From Pseudomonas entomophila (GTDB lineage Bacteria > Pseudomonadota > Gammaproteobacteria > Pseudomonadales > Pseudomonadaceae): DNA of 64,000 nt. Numbering within the stretch: the first letter of the stretch is position 1; each line of letters opens with the position of its first letter. A program made the position numbers and the translations under genes. The notes beneath the pieces were generated by a model. That model ran no database searches. It was not told the origin of the DNA and saw only the letters and a list, made by a program, of their open reading frames with translations. Positions 37,305 through 46,579 of the stretch are shown one piece after another. Location of the stretch: NCBI RefSeq assembly GCF_023277925.1, contig NZ_CP063832.1:744001-808000 (forward strand). Direction: 5' to 3'.

Positions 37305-37937
37305 ATGCCCGACACTACCTCCCTCCTGGCCTTCGCCCTGATCTGCCTGGGCATGGTCCTCACCCCCGGCCCGAACATGATCTACCTGATCTCCCGCGCC
37401 ATCTGCCAGGGGCGCATGGCCGGGCTGATCTCGCTGGGCGGGGTGGCCGTGGGCTTCGTCATCTACATGCTGTGCGCGGCACTGGGCATCACCGCCCTGG
37501 TGATGGCCGTGCCGTTGGCCTACGACGCCTTGCGCATCGGCGGCGCGTTGTACCTGCTGTACCTGGCCTGGCAGGCCCTGCGCCCAGGCGGTCGCTCGCC
37601 GTTCCAGGTCCGCGACCTGCCAGCCGACAGCCCGCGCCGGCTGTTCGGCATGGGCTTGCTGACCAGCCTGCTCAACCCCAAGATCGCGGTGATGTACCTG
37701 TCGCTGATGCCGCAGTTCATCGAACCGGGCCACGGCAGCGTGCTGGCCCAGTCCCTGGTGCTGGGTTGCACGCAGATCGCCATCAGCGTCACGGTGAACG
37801 CGATGATCGCGATGATGGCCGGTTCGATCGCCGTGTTCCTCGCCGGGCGGCCACTGTGGCAGCAGGTTCAGCGCTGGCTGATGGGCACCGTGCTGGCGGG
37901 GCTGGCGCTGCGCATGCTGGCCGAAGGGCGTCGTTGA
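37305..37937 (+). CDS. LysE/RhtB family amino-acid exporter
   Basis: A 210-residue membrane protein with the LysE signature (LICLGMVLTPGPNMIYLISRA), the LLTSLLNPKIAVMYLSLMPQF block and about six helices. It is the third LysE-family exporter in the window and is not closely similar to the other two. AAGGA at 37291-37295 supports ATG 37305. Its upstream DNA is part of the tandem duplication. The substrate is unknown. Confidence 0.85.
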   Translation: MPDTTSLLAFALICLGMVLTPGPNMIYLISRAICQGRMAGLISLGGVAVGFVIYMLCAALGITALVMAVPLAYDALRIGGALYLLYLAWQALRPGGRSPFQVRDLPADSPRRLFGMGLLTSLLNPKIAVMYLSLMPQFIEPGHGSVLAQSLVLGCTQIAISVTVNAMIAMMAGSIAVFLAGRPLWQQVQRWLMGTVLAGLALRMLAEGRR

Positions 37938-38044
37938 ACGCTTTGTTGGCCTGACAATCGAATTGATTGGAACGTCTGGCGCCGGCTGATTTCATACGCT
38001 GTGAAGGATGGCAATCTGACAGGATCGACCATGGCCTGCACAAC

Positions 38045-40219
38045 ATGAAATCAGCCCGGCACTCTCCCGCCAAATGCCGCGATCCCGCGGCGAACTTCCT
38101 GCTCCACGGCGGCGTGGTCAGTGGCCTGCTGCAAGCCATGGACTGGTCCGCCTCACCGCTGGGCCAGCCGGTTGACTGGTCGCCCGGCCTCAAGTCGGTC
38201 ACCGCCACGTTGCTCTCGGCCCAGGCCCAGATCGTGCTGTTCTGGGGGCCGCAGTACATCGCCCTGTACAACGACGCCTACTTCCCGACCATCGGCAACA
38301 AGCACCCCCGCGCGCTGGGGCGGCCCGGGCAGGAAAGCTGGGGCGAGCTGTGGGACGACCTGGAACCTTTGCTGCGCGGTGTGCGCGAAACGGGCGACAC
38401 ATTCTCGGCGAAGGACCGGCCGTTCTACATCGAGCGCAGCGGCGCGGGCGAAACGGTCTATTTCGATGTGTCCTATTCCGCCGTGCGTGAGGCCGACGGT
38501 GGGGTGGGCGGGGTGTTGGGCATCGTCACCGACACGACGCAGCGGGTGCGTTTCGAGCGTCGCCAGGCATTCCTCCTGGAACTGCGCCAGGCCTTGCCCG
38601 AACTGGGCGATGCCGAGCATATCGAAGGGCATGCCACGCGCCGGCTGGCGGAGGAGCTGGGCGCCGCGCGGGTGTGTTTCGGCGAGCACCTGGGCGATGG
38701 CAAGCGCTTTCGCGTCGCCCACGAATGGGCCGATGGCGTGCCCTCGCTGCTGGGCGACTTCCCCTTCTCGGACTTCGACTCGAACCTGTACGGGGCCATG
38801 CAGGCTGGGCACGTCGCCCGGCACAGCTACCAGCAGGGCGAGCCACGCCCGTTGCACCTGGAGGGGCTGTGCGCCGCGCTGCATGTGCCAGTGCTGCGCG
38901 CCGAGCGCCTGGAGGCGATGCTGATCGTGCATTTCCATGGCGCGCACCCGGTCCTGGACGATGAATGCCTGTTGGCCGAAGAAGCCGCCGAGCAGACCTG
39001 GACGGCGATCACCCATGCCCGGGCCGAACGCGCCCTGCATGTGCTCAACGAACACCTGGAAGAGCGCGTGGCGACCATGCTGGCCCAGCGCGAGGCGGGC
39101 CTGCAGCAACTGCATGAAGCGCACAAGATGGAGATGATCGGCCAGCTCACCGGCGGTATCGCCCACGACCTCAACAACATGCTCACGCCGATCATCGCCT
39201 CCCTGGAGCTGCTGCGTCGCCACCCCGAGCCGGCGCGGGGCCACCGCCTGATCGACGGCGGCCTGCAGGCGGCGGAGCGGGCGCGCAACCTGGTCGGGCG
39301 CCTGCTCAGCTTCGCCCGGCGCCAGACCCTCAACCCGCAGGTGGTCTCGCTGGCGCTGCTGGTCGACGGCATGCGCGAGCTGATGGCGCGTTCGCTGGGG
39401 CCGACCATCGCCGTGCAGGTGCGCATCGATGCGGCGCTGCCGCAGGTGCTGGTCGACCCCCATCAGCTGGAACTGGCTTTGCTCAACCTGGTGGCCAACG
39501 CCCGTGATGCCATGACCGAGGGTGGGCGCCTGAGCATCGTTGCCGGCCTGGATGACGACAGGAAGGGGCCTGGCAGGCCCGTCGGACTAGCTGCGGGCCG
39601 CCAGGTGTGGCTGCAGGTGGCGGATACCGGCTGCGGCATGAGTGCGGACGTGTTGAAGCACTGCATCGAGCCGTTCTACTCGACCAAGGGCGTGGGCAAG
39701 GGCATCGGGTTGGGATTGCCGATGGTTCAGGGCTTGGCGGTGCAGTCTGGCGGTGGCTTTGGCATTCGCTCGCGGCCGCAGAAGGGGACCGAAGCGACCT
39801 TGTGGCTGCCTGTCAGTGACAGCGAGGCAGCCGCTGTCAGGCCCGCCGAGTTATCACGCCCGCAGCGGCCGCCCCGGGTGTTGCTGGTGGAGGACGAGCC
39901 GCTGGTGCGCCAGGCCACCGTGCTGCTGCTGCGTGAGTTGGGGTATGAGGTCACCGAGGCGGAGGGGGCGGCCCAGGCGCAGGGGTGGCTCGAGGGCGGG
40001 CTGTGTCCGGATGTGCTGGTGACCGACCATGTCATGGTCGGGATGACGGGGGTGCGGTTTGCCCGGCAGGTGCGTGAGCGGTTCGTGGATTTACCGGTGT
40101 TGGTCCTTACCGGTTATGCCAATCTCACCCCCCGCGAGCTACATGGGTTCGAGGTGCTGCGCAAGCCGTTTCGCCAGGAGGAACTGGCGCGCAGCCTGGC
40201 GCGGTTGCTTGGGGGGTGA
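38045..40219 (+). CDS. Hybrid sensor histidine kinase (PAS-GAF-HK-REC)
   Basis: A 724-residue soluble kinase. An N-terminal PAS-like domain (about residues 20-165; FWGPQYIALYNDAYFPTIG) is followed by a GAF-like domain (about 170-330), a coiled coil, the dimerisation/phosphoacceptor site GGIAHDLNNML (His374), and an ATPase domain with N (LLNLVANARDAM) and G boxes (VADTGCGM; GKGIGLGLPM). The C-terminal receiver domain (LLVEDEPLV; acceptor Asp661 in VTDHVM) completes it. No transmembrane segment is seen, so it senses a cytoplasmic signal. ATG 38045 is the likely start; a longer in-frame version is possible. Confidence 0.85.
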   Translation: MKSARHSPAKCRDPAANFLLHGGVVSGLLQAMDWSASPLGQPVDWSPGLKSVTATLLSAQAQIVLFWGPQYIALYNDAYFPTIGNKHPRALGRPGQESWGELWDDLEPLLRGVRETGDTFSAKDRPFYIERSGAGETVYFDVSYSAVREADGGVGGVLGIVTDTTQRVRFERRQAFLLELRQALPELGDAEHIEGHATRRLAEELGAARVCFGEHLGDGKRFRVAHEWADGVPSLLGDFPFSDFDSNLYGAMQAGHVARHSYQQGEPRPLHLEGLCAALHVPVLRAERLEAMLIVHFHGAHPVLDDECLLAEEAAEQTWTAITHARAERALHVLNEHLEERVATMLAQREAGLQQLHEAHKMEMIGQLTGGIAHDLNNMLTPIIASLELLRRHPEPARGHRLIDGGLQAAERARNLVGRLLSFARRQTLNPQVVSLALLVDGMRELMARSLGPTIAVQVRIDAALPQVLVDPHQLELALLNLVANARDAMTEGGRLSIVAGLDDDRKGPGRPVGLAAGRQVWLQVADTGCGMSADVLKHCIEPFYSTKGVGKGIGLGLPMVQGLAVQSGGGFGIRSRPQKGTEATLWLPVSDSEAAAVRPAELSRPQRPPRVLLVEDEPLVRQATVLLLRELGYEVTEAEGAAQAQGWLEGGLCPDVLVTDHVMVGMTGVRFARQVRERFVDLPVLVLTGYANLTPRELHGFEVLRKPFRQEELARSLARLLGG

Positions 40220-40289
40220 GCAGTGGGCCTTCAAGGTGCCTGGCGAGAGGGTCGCAGTGCCTGTCAGATCGAGCGCCGCCCACGCGGCG

Positions 40290-40365
40290 CATCGCGGATG
40301 AATCCGCTCCTACCCAACGTGCCACCACGGTTCGGCTGCCTGTAGGAGCGGATTCATCCGCGATG
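40290..40365. repeat. REP pair (CATCGCGGATGAATCC type) between convergent kinases
   Basis: 24-bp perfect inverted arms (40290-40313 and 40342-40365; GCGGATGAATCCGCTCCTAC and its inverse). Probably a bidirectional terminator. Confidence 0.85.
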
Positions 40366-40370
40366 TGCCA

Positions 40371-42548
40371 CTACGGCGGCGCCCCACCCAGCACCGCCCC
40401 CAGCATCTGGCACACTTGCTCGGCCGAATACGGCTTGGCCAGGAACGTGAACCCCTGGTGCCCTTCCTCGGCGATCGCTTCGCTGTAGCCCGAGGTGAGG
40501 ATCACCGGCAGGTCTGGGTGGCTCTGGCGCAATTGGCGTGCCAGCGCCAAGCCGCCCATGCCGGGCATCACCACATCGGAAAACACCGCATTGAACGGCA
40601 CCGGCGTATCGCTGATCAGTGTCAGGGCCTGCTCGGCGCTGGTCACCCAGCTGATCTGGTAGCCATGGTCGCGCAGGATCTGCGCGGTGAAACCGCCGAC
40701 ATCGGCATTGTCCTCGACCACCAGGATCCGCCGCCGTTCGCCATGGGCGGGCAACACCGTGGCGGCAACGCCGTGCTCCACCTGGGCCAGGGCTACCTGG
40801 GGCAGGTAAAGGGTGAAGGTCGTACCCTTGCCCTCGACACTGCTGACCTTCACGTCGCCGCCGGACTGCTTGGCGAAACCGAACACCTGCGACAACCCCA
40901 GCCCCGTGCCCTGGCCCGAAGCCTTGGTGGTGAAGAACGGGTCGAAGATGCGTTCGAGCAGGTGCGCGGCGATGCCCACGCCGCTGTCGATCACCGAGAT
41001 CGCCGCGAACGGCCCGGCCTGCTCGTGTGCCCCGGGCATGGCCTGGTCGGCTTCCAGGCGAAGGCACAAGGTGCCTTCGCCGGCCATTGCGTCGCGGCCG
41101 TTGATCATCAGGTTGATCACCGCGGTTTCCAGCTGGCCCAGGTCGGCGTGGATGTGGCAGGGGGCCTCGGGCAGCTCCAGCTTAACTGTGATGCGCGCAC
41201 TGGTGGCGGTGTCGAGCATGTCGGCCATGGCTTCGAGCCTGGGGCCGGCTTCGAACACCTGGGGGCTCAGGGCCTGGCGACGGGCGAAGGCAAGCAACTG
41301 CCCGGTGAGTTTGGCGCCGCGGTCGACGGTGTCGGCCACGGTCTTGAAGTAGCGGGCGCGGCGGGTCTTGTCGAGGTCGGGGCGCTGCAGGAAGTGGATC
41401 GAGGAGCGGATGATGGTCAGCAGGTTGTTGAAATCATGGGCCACGCCGCCGGTAAGCTGGCCGATGGCCTCGAGCTTTTGCGTCTGGTGCAGCACGGCCT
41501 CGGTGTGCTGCAGTTGGCGGGTGCGTTCCTCGACGCGTTGTTCGAGCGTCGTGTTGAGCGCCTCGAGCGCCGCGAACGCCTCGCGCACTTCGGCATGGGC
41601 CTGGCCCCGCTGGATGTGCGCCCAGCAGCGTTCGGTCACTTCGCCGAGCAGCATCTGTTCGTAGTGGGTCCAGGCACGTGGCGACTTGTCGTGAATGGCC
41701 ATCAGCGCGGTCAGGCAACCCTCTTTGATCAGGGGCATGCAGATGGTCGCGGTGATGCCGATGGCTTGAAAGGTCGCCGCGGCCTTGGCCGGCAATTGCA
41801 TGAGGTTGTCGTCGATCACCAGCGGCAGGCCCGAACGCAGGCGGCTGACCGCCAGCTCACCGAAATCGGCCAGGTGGTAACTGCCCAGCAGCCGTGGCGA
41901 GCCGGGCGCGACCCAGTCGCCGCAGATGGTGAAGCCGTCCTGGTCGGCGGCCATGACCGCATAGGCGCAACTGGAAAGTTGCAGGTGCTCGCCTAGCAAA
42001 CGTGTGGTGGTGGCCATGATCCGCTCAGGATCGTTGGTGTTGGCAATGGCGCGGCCCAGGCTGTCGAGGAACTTCAGGCGGTGGTTGGCGACCACGCTGG
42101 TGGTGGTCTCGGTGACTGTGTCGAGCATGCCGACGATCTTGCCCTCATGGTCGCGGATGGGGCTGTAGCAGAAGGTGAAGTAGGCGCGCTCAGGGTTGCC
42201 GTGGCGCTCGATCAGCAGCGGGAAGTCCTCGATGTACACGGCTTCGCCGGCCAGTGCCTGCTCGGCCAGGTGGCTGATCTCGCTCCAGGCTTCCTGCCAC
42301 ACGTCGCTGAACGGGCGGCCCAGGGCGAAGGGTTTTTCACCGAGGATGGCGCTGAAGGCGTCGTTGTGCAGGGTGATCAGCGTGTTGCCCCACAAAACGG
42401 CCTGGGGGAAGCGCGAGGCCAGGCACAGGGCGACGGCGGTGCGCAGCACATCGGGCCAGGTGTCCAGCGGGCCGAGCGGGGTCGCCGCCCAGTCGTGGGT
42501 GCGGATGCGTTCGGCCATCAACCCGCCGCCGTCCAGCCATTTCGCCAT
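40371..42548 (-). CDS. Hybrid sensor histidine kinase (PAS-GAF-HK-REC), paralogue
   Basis: A 725-residue kinase with the same domain order and almost the same length as the convergent neighbour: PAS (LWGNTLITLHNDAFSAILGEK), GAF (about residues 160-320), GGVAHDFNNLL with His371, N box LINLMINGRDAM, G boxes IDSGVGI and GQGTGLGLSQV, and receiver VVEDNADV with acceptor Asp in VFSDVVMPG. It is soluble by sequence. The two genes are probably an inverted duplication that has diverged; no separate output regulator is adjacent. Confidence 0.85.
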   Translation of the reverse strand: MAKWLDGGGLMAERIRTHDWAATPLGPLDTWPDVLRTAVALCLASRFPQAVLWGNTLITLHNDAFSAILGEKPFALGRPFSDVWQEAWSEISHLAEQALAGEAVYIEDFPLLIERHGNPERAYFTFCYSPIRDHEGKIVGMLDTVTETTTSVVANHRLKFLDSLGRAIANTNDPERIMATTTRLLGEHLQLSSCAYAVMAADQDGFTICGDWVAPGSPRLLGSYHLADFGELAVSRLRSGLPLVIDDNLMQLPAKAAATFQAIGITATICMPLIKEGCLTALMAIHDKSPRAWTHYEQMLLGEVTERCWAHIQRGQAHAEVREAFAALEALNTTLEQRVEERTRQLQHTEAVLHQTQKLEAIGQLTGGVAHDFNNLLTIIRSSIHFLQRPDLDKTRRARYFKTVADTVDRGAKLTGQLLAFARRQALSPQVFEAGPRLEAMADMLDTATSARITVKLELPEAPCHIHADLGQLETAVINLMINGRDAMAGEGTLCLRLEADQAMPGAHEQAGPFAAISVIDSGVGIAAHLLERIFDPFFTTKASGQGTGLGLSQVFGFAKQSGGDVKVSSVEGKGTTFTLYLPQVALAQVEHGVAATVLPAHGERRRILVVEDNADVGGFTAQILRDHGYQISWVTSAEQALTLISDTPVPFNAVFSDVVMPGMGGLALARQLRQSHPDLPVILTSGYSEAIAEEGHQGFTFLAKPYSAEQVCQMLGAVLGGAPP

Positions 42549-42660
42549 GAGGTTTGCCGGTCCATTTACGTGAGAGCATCAGGGTGCACCGTGAAGCAGT
42601 GCTTGGCGAGGGTTTTGTTTCAAAACCCACCGCCGCGTTCGCCGGCAGTCAGCACAGGGC

Positions 42661-43224
42661 TCAGCGAATGAAATGCACCTTCCCGGTGTCGTCATTGCCC
42701 ATGTAGATCCCGTACACCCCGGCCTGCCGTTCGAGGATATAGCGTTCGAGAATTTGCCGGATCGCCGGGTAGTAGATCTCGTCCCAGGGAATCTCGTCCG
42801 GCGCGAAGAAGCGGTAGGCCAGGGTCTCCGGGCCGTACTGCCCGGTCTCCTCGGTGGCGATGGCGCGGAAGATGATGTACACCTCGCTGATCGTCGGCAC
42901 GCTGAAGATCGAGTAGGGCGAGACGATCTCGCCGCGCACGCCGCTCTCTTCCCAGACCTCGCGCAGCGCCGCCTGCTCGGTGGTCTCGCCGGCCTCCATG
43001 AACCCGGCCGGCAAGGTCCAGGTGCCGGGGCGTGGGGGGATGGCGCGCTGGCACAGTAGGTACTTGCCGTCGCGCTCGATGATGCAGCCGGCGATGATCT
43101 TCGGGTTGAGGTAATGGATGTAGCCGCACCCGGTGCAGTGCAGGCGTTCATGGGTGTCGCCAGTGGGGACGCCCCGGGCCAGTTCCATTGTGCAATGTGG
43201 GCAGTAGCGCGGGGCGGTGGGCAT
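42661..43224 (-). CDS. NUDIX hydrolase with N-terminal zinc ribbon
   Basis: A 187-residue protein. The zinc ribbon CPHC...CTGCG (residues 8-34) precedes the NUDIX domain, whose box GFMEAGETTEQAALREVWEE fits GX5EX7REUXEE. It resembles NudC-like or ADP-ribose/NADH-type pyrophosphatases, but the substrate is uncertain. A longer in-frame reading upstream is rejected because it runs through the GntR gene. It lies 2 bp downstream of that gene and may be at the end of the same transcript. Confidence 0.85.
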   Translation of the reverse strand: MPTAPRYCPHCTMELARGVPTGDTHERLHCTGCGYIHYLNPKIIAGCIIERDGKYLLCQRAIPPRPGTWTLPAGFMEAGETTEQAALREVWEESGVRGEIVSPYSIFSVPTISEVYIIFRAIATEETGQYGPETLAYRFFAPDEIPWDEIYYPAIRQILERYILERQAGVYGIYMGNDDTGKVHFIR

Positions 43225-43226
43225 GG

Positions 43227-43979
43227 TCAGCGGCCTATGCGAGGGTCCTTGAGGGGCAGGGGTTCGACGATCTCGCGGACCTTGGCGTTGTCGTCCTGTT
43301 TCTGGCGCAGGTAGTCCAGGGCCACCTTGGCGGCGGCGCGCACGTGGTCGACCGAGGCCTGGTGCGCGGCCTGGGGGTCGCCGCTCTTGATCGCCTCGAC
43401 GATCTTCTCCATTTCGCGGTTGCTGGCGCCACGGCGGTTTTGCTGGGACACCGAGGTGGCGCGCAGGTAGCTGATGCGCGCCTGCAACTGGCGCAGCTGC
43501 TGGGCGGCAACCTGGTTGCCGGAGCCTTCGAGCAGCACGTCGTAGAAACCCTGCACCGAGTCGAGCACCTGGGCTAGCTCGCCTTCCTCCAGCGCTTCGC
43601 GGTTGACCTCCAGGGCGCGCTCCAGGGCGCGGATGTCCTTGGTCTTGGCGTTGAGGGTGAACAGCTGGACGATCAGGCCTTCGAGCACGCAACGCAGCTC
43701 GTAGATGTCGCGGGCGTCCTCCAGGGTGATGATGGCCACGCGCGGGCCCTTGGCGTCGGCGAACTCGACCAGGCCTTCGGATTCCAGGTGGCGCAGGGCT
43801 TCACGCACGGAGGTGCGGCTGACACCCAGGCGCTCGCACAGGTCGCGCTCGACCAGGCGATCGCCGGGCAGCAGGTGGAAGTTCATGATCGCGCCGCGCA
43901 GCTTGTCGAGCACGATTTCACGCAGGGTGACGGGGTTGCGGTTGACCTTGAAGCTGTCGTCGAGGGGCTGGCGTTTCAT
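43227..43979 (-). CDS. GntR/FadR-type transcriptional regulator
   Basis: A 250-residue regulator. The winged HTH (about residues 18-80) reads PGDRLVERDLCERLGVSRTSVREALRHLESEGLVEF; the FCD ligand domain (about 95-225) holds the metal/ligand histidines. It is the last regulatory gene of the catabolic block and the natural candidate to bind the GGTATACC palindromes at 48.1, 50.05 and 50.23 kb. The inducer would be the pathway substrate or an intermediate; this is inference. Confidence 0.88.
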   Translation of the reverse strand: MKRQPLDDSFKVNRNPVTLREIVLDKLRGAIMNFHLLPGDRLVERDLCERLGVSRTSVREALRHLESEGLVEFADAKGPRVAIITLEDARDIYELRCVLEGLIVQLFTLNAKTKDIRALERALEVNREALEEGELAQVLDSVQGFYDVLLEGSGNQVAAQQLRQLQARISYLRATSVSQQNRRGASNREMEKIVEAIKSGDPQAAHQASVDHVRAAAKVALDYLRQKQDDNAKVREIVEPLPLKDPRIGR

Positions 43980-44070
43980 CAGGGGCGCTCTGTATGAGGC
44001 TGTTGCGCCAGGTTCGCGCAGCACCACGAACCGTGGGGCTGCTCCTTGCCGTGGTTCGCACAGCCCGCGG

Positions 44071-44460
44071 TTAACGGGGTTGCTCCGCGTCGGCTTCGGC
44101 GAACGCTTCGCGGGCCAGGCGGAAACTGTCCACCGCCGCGGGCACGCCGCAATAGATGCCGACCTGGAGCAGGATCTCGCGAATCTGTTCGCGACTCAGG
44201 CCATTGCGCAGGGCGCCGCGGATATGCAGCTTGAGCTCATGGGGCCGGTTGAGCGCGGAAATCATCGCCAAGTTTATCATGCTGCGCTCCTTGAGCGACA
44301 AGCCATCACGGCCCCAGACATGGCCCCAGCAGTACTCGGTGACCAGGTCTTGAAGGGGCTTGGTGAAGTCGTCGGCGTTGTGCAGGGAACGGTTGACGTA
44401 GTCCTCGCCCAGCACCTGGGTGCGGATGGCGAGGCCTTGCTCATACTTCTCGTTGCTCAT
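44071..44460 (-). CDS. Carboxymuconolactone decarboxylase family protein
   Basis: A 129-residue PcaC-like protein. The family core is WGHVWGRDGLSLKERSMINLAMISAL, followed by HELKLHIRGALRNGLSREQIREILLQ and YCGVPAAVDSF. PcaC itself decarboxylates 4-carboxymuconolactone, but relatives in varied gene clusters have other or unknown roles; here it belongs to the flavin-monooxygenase block, so a decarboxylation or isomerisation step is plausible. It follows the flavin reductase across a REP. Confidence 0.83.
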   Translation of the reverse strand: MSNEKYEQGLAIRTQVLGEDYVNRSLHNADDFTKPLQDLVTEYCWGHVWGRDGLSLKERSMINLAMISALNRPHELKLHIRGALRNGLSREQIREILLQVGIYCGVPAAVDSFRLAREAFAEADAEQPR

Positions 44461-44493
44461 GGGGCCGGTCCTGTGTGAGTGAGTAGGGCTATC

Positions 44494-44583
44494 CCTGTAG
44501 GGGCCAGCCTTGCTGGCGAACCGGCCATGGCACGGCATTGCGACGCCAGCGCGCCCGTTCGCCAGCAAGGCTGGCTCCTACAG
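44494..44583. repeat. REP pair inside the catabolic operon
   Basis: CCTGTAGGGGCCAGCCTTGC and GCAAGGCTGGCTCCTACAGG arms are inverted, between the flavin reductase and the PcaC-like gene. Confidence 0.8.
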
Positions 44584-44599
44584 GTGAGTGTTCGCAGCT

Positions 44600-45085
44600 T
44601 TAGCCCAGCGGCGGCAACCCGCCGAGCTTGCCCTTGTGGTACACCATCGGTGTCACCGGTTGATCGGGCAGCACCAGGTTCTTCACCTGGCCGACGATGA
44701 TCGCGTGGTCGCCGCCGTCGTACTCGCGCCACAGTTCGCACTCGATGATTGCCGTGGCTTTGCTCAGTAGCGGGTTGCCCAGCTCGCTCAGGTGCCAGTC
44801 GATGCCCTTGGCCTTGTCCTTGCCTTTACCGGCGAAGGCATAGGCCTCGGCGGTCTGTTCGGCGGACAGCAAGTGGATGGCGAACTGCTTGCTGTCGCGC
44901 AGCACCGGGTAGGTGTCGGAGGCGTAGTTGGGGCAGAACAGCACCAGTGCCGGCTCGATCGACAACGCGCTGAACGCGCTGGCGGTGATGCCGACGATGC
45001 CGCCGTCGGCGTCCAGGGTGGTGACCACGGTGACGCCGGACGGGAACGAGCCCATCACGTCTTTGTAGATGCCGGGTTCGATCAT
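44600..45085 (-). CDS. Flavin reductase family protein, copy A
   Basis: A 161-residue HpaC/RutF-like flavin reductase (FMN-binding split barrel): GSFPSGVTVVTTLDADGGIVG and TASAFSALSIEPALVLFCPN. It would supply reduced FMN or FAD to a two-component monooxygenase. It is a close paralogue of the gene at 49505-49990 (GIDWxLSELGNP and ECELWREYxGGDHAI are shared). It follows the aldehyde dehydrogenase gene by 12 bp. Confidence 0.88.
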   Translation of the reverse strand: MIEPGIYKDVMGSFPSGVTVVTTLDADGGIVGITASAFSALSIEPALVLFCPNYASDTYPVLRDSKQFAIHLLSAEQTAEAYAFAGKGKDKAKGIDWHLSELGNPLLSKATAIIECELWREYDGGDHAIIVGQVKNLVLPDQPVTPMVYHKGKLGGLPPLG

Positions 45086-45097
45086 CGTACGGTTCTC

Positions 45098-46579
45098 CTA
45101 GCGCATCACAAAGGGGTCGGGCATGGGCGCGGTGGACAGGTTGATCCACACGGTCTTCAGCTCGGTATAGGCCAGCACCGAATCGATGCCGCTCTCGCGG
45201 CCGTAGCCGCTGTTCTTGAAGCCGCCGATCGGGGCCATGGCCGACACCGCGCGGTAGGTGTTGACCCAGATGATCCCCGAGCGCACGTCGCGGGCCAGGC
45301 GGTGGGCGCGGCCCAGGTCGCGGGTCCAGATGCCGGCGGCCAGGCCGAACTGCGAGTCGTTGGCCATGGCCAGGGCCTCTTCCTCGGTCTTGAAGCGGAT
45401 CACCGCGGCGACCGGGCCGAACACCTCTTCCTGCATGATGGTCATCGCGTTGCTGTCGCACTCGAACAGGGTTGGCTCGTAGAACCAACCGTCGCCTTCG
45501 ACCTCGGCTCGCTTGCCGCCCATGCGCAGCCGGGCGCCTTCGGCCTTGGCGGCGGCGACCAGGCCTTCGACCACGGCCAGTTGCTGGGCGGTGGCCATCG
45601 GGCCCATCTCGCTGCTGTCGTCCTGGGGGTTGCCGATGCGGATGCGCTGGGCGCGGGCGATCAGGCGCTCGACGAATTCATCGAAGATCTCGTCCTGCAC
45701 CAGCAGGCGCGAGCCGGCCACGCAGCTCTGCCCGGAAGCGGCGTAGATGCCGGCCACCGCGCCGTTGACGGCGCTGTCCAGGTCGGCGTCGGCGAAGATG
45801 ATGTTGGGCGACTTGCCGCCCAGCTCCAGCGACAGCTTGGCGAAGTTCTCGGCGCTGCTGCGCACCACATGGCGCGCGGTGGCGGCGCCGCCGGTGAAGG
45901 CGATCTTGCGCACCAGCGGGTGGCGGGTCAGCGCCGCGCCGGTGCTGGGGCCGTAGCCGGTGACCACGTTGACCACGCCGGCCGGGAAGCCGGCTTGCAG
46001 CGCCAGGCGGGCCAGTTCGAGGATGGTCGCCGAGGCGTGCTCGGAGGGCTTGAGCACGATGGTGTTGCCGGCGGCCAGGGCCGGGGCGAGCTTGATCGCG
46101 GTGAGGTACAGCGGGCTGTTCCACGGGATGATCCCGGCCACCACGCCGATCGGTTCGTGCACGGTGTAGGCGAACAGGTCGGGCTTGTCCAGCGGCAGGG
46201 TGCCGCCTTCGAGCTTGTCGGCCAGGCCTGCGGTGTAGTGGAAGAACTCCGGCAGGTAGCCGACCTGGCCGCGGGTCTCGCGGATCAGCTTGCCGTTGTC
46301 GCGGCTTTCCAGCTGGGCCAGGTGCTCCTTGTTTTCGCCGATCAGGTCGCCCAGGCGGCGCAGCAACTTGCCTCGGGCGGTGGCAGTGAGGCCGCGCCAG
46401 GCCTTGCTGTCGAAGGCGCGCTGGGCGGCCTGCACGGCCAGCTCGACGTCGGCTTCATCGGCGTCGGGCAATTGCGCCCAGACCTTGGCGGTGGCCGGGT
46501 CGAGGCTGTCGAAGGTCTTGCCGCTGTGGGCATCGCGCCATTGGCCGTCGATGCACATCTGGAAACGAACGAGGGTCAT
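45098..46579 (-). CDS. NAD(P)-dependent aldehyde dehydrogenase
   Basis: A 493-residue enzyme with the family's usual length. The general-base Glu lies in LELGGKSPNIIF and the catalytic Cys in GQSCVAGSRL (about residue 284); the cofactor site is FTGGAATARHV. Proximal motifs IPWNSPLYL and EVFGPVAAVIRF are typical. It oxidises an aldehyde intermediate of the pathway to an acid. The start overlaps the hydrolase stop by 4 bp. Confidence 0.9.
   Translation of the reverse strand: MTLVRFQMCIDGQWRDAHSGKTFDSLDPATAKVWAQLPDADEADVELAVQAAQRAFDSKAWRGLTATARGKLLRRLGDLIGENKEHLAQLESRDNGKLIRETRGQVGYLPEFFHYTAGLADKLEGGTLPLDKPDLFAYTVHEPIGVVAGIIPWNSPLYLTAIKLAPALAAGNTIVLKPSEHASATILELARLALQAGFPAGVVNVVTGYGPSTGAALTRHPLVRKIAFTGGAATARHVVRSSAENFAKLSLELGGKSPNIIFADADLDSAVNGAVAGIYAASGQSCVAGSRLLVQDEIFDEFVERLIARAQRIRIGNPQDDSSEMGPMATAQQLAVVEGLVAAAKAEGARLRMGGKRAEVEGDGWFYEPTLFECDSNAMTIMQEEVFGPVAAVIRFKTEEEALAMANDSQFGLAAGIWTRDLGRAHRLARDVRSGIIWVNTYRAVSAMAPIGGFKNSGYGRESGIDSVLAYTELKTVWINLSTAPMPDPFVMR

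Noticed and set aside
42661..43692. 343-residue version of the NUDIX gene
   Set aside because: It would overlap the GntR gene on the same strand and gives a low-complexity Arg/Gly-rich extension.
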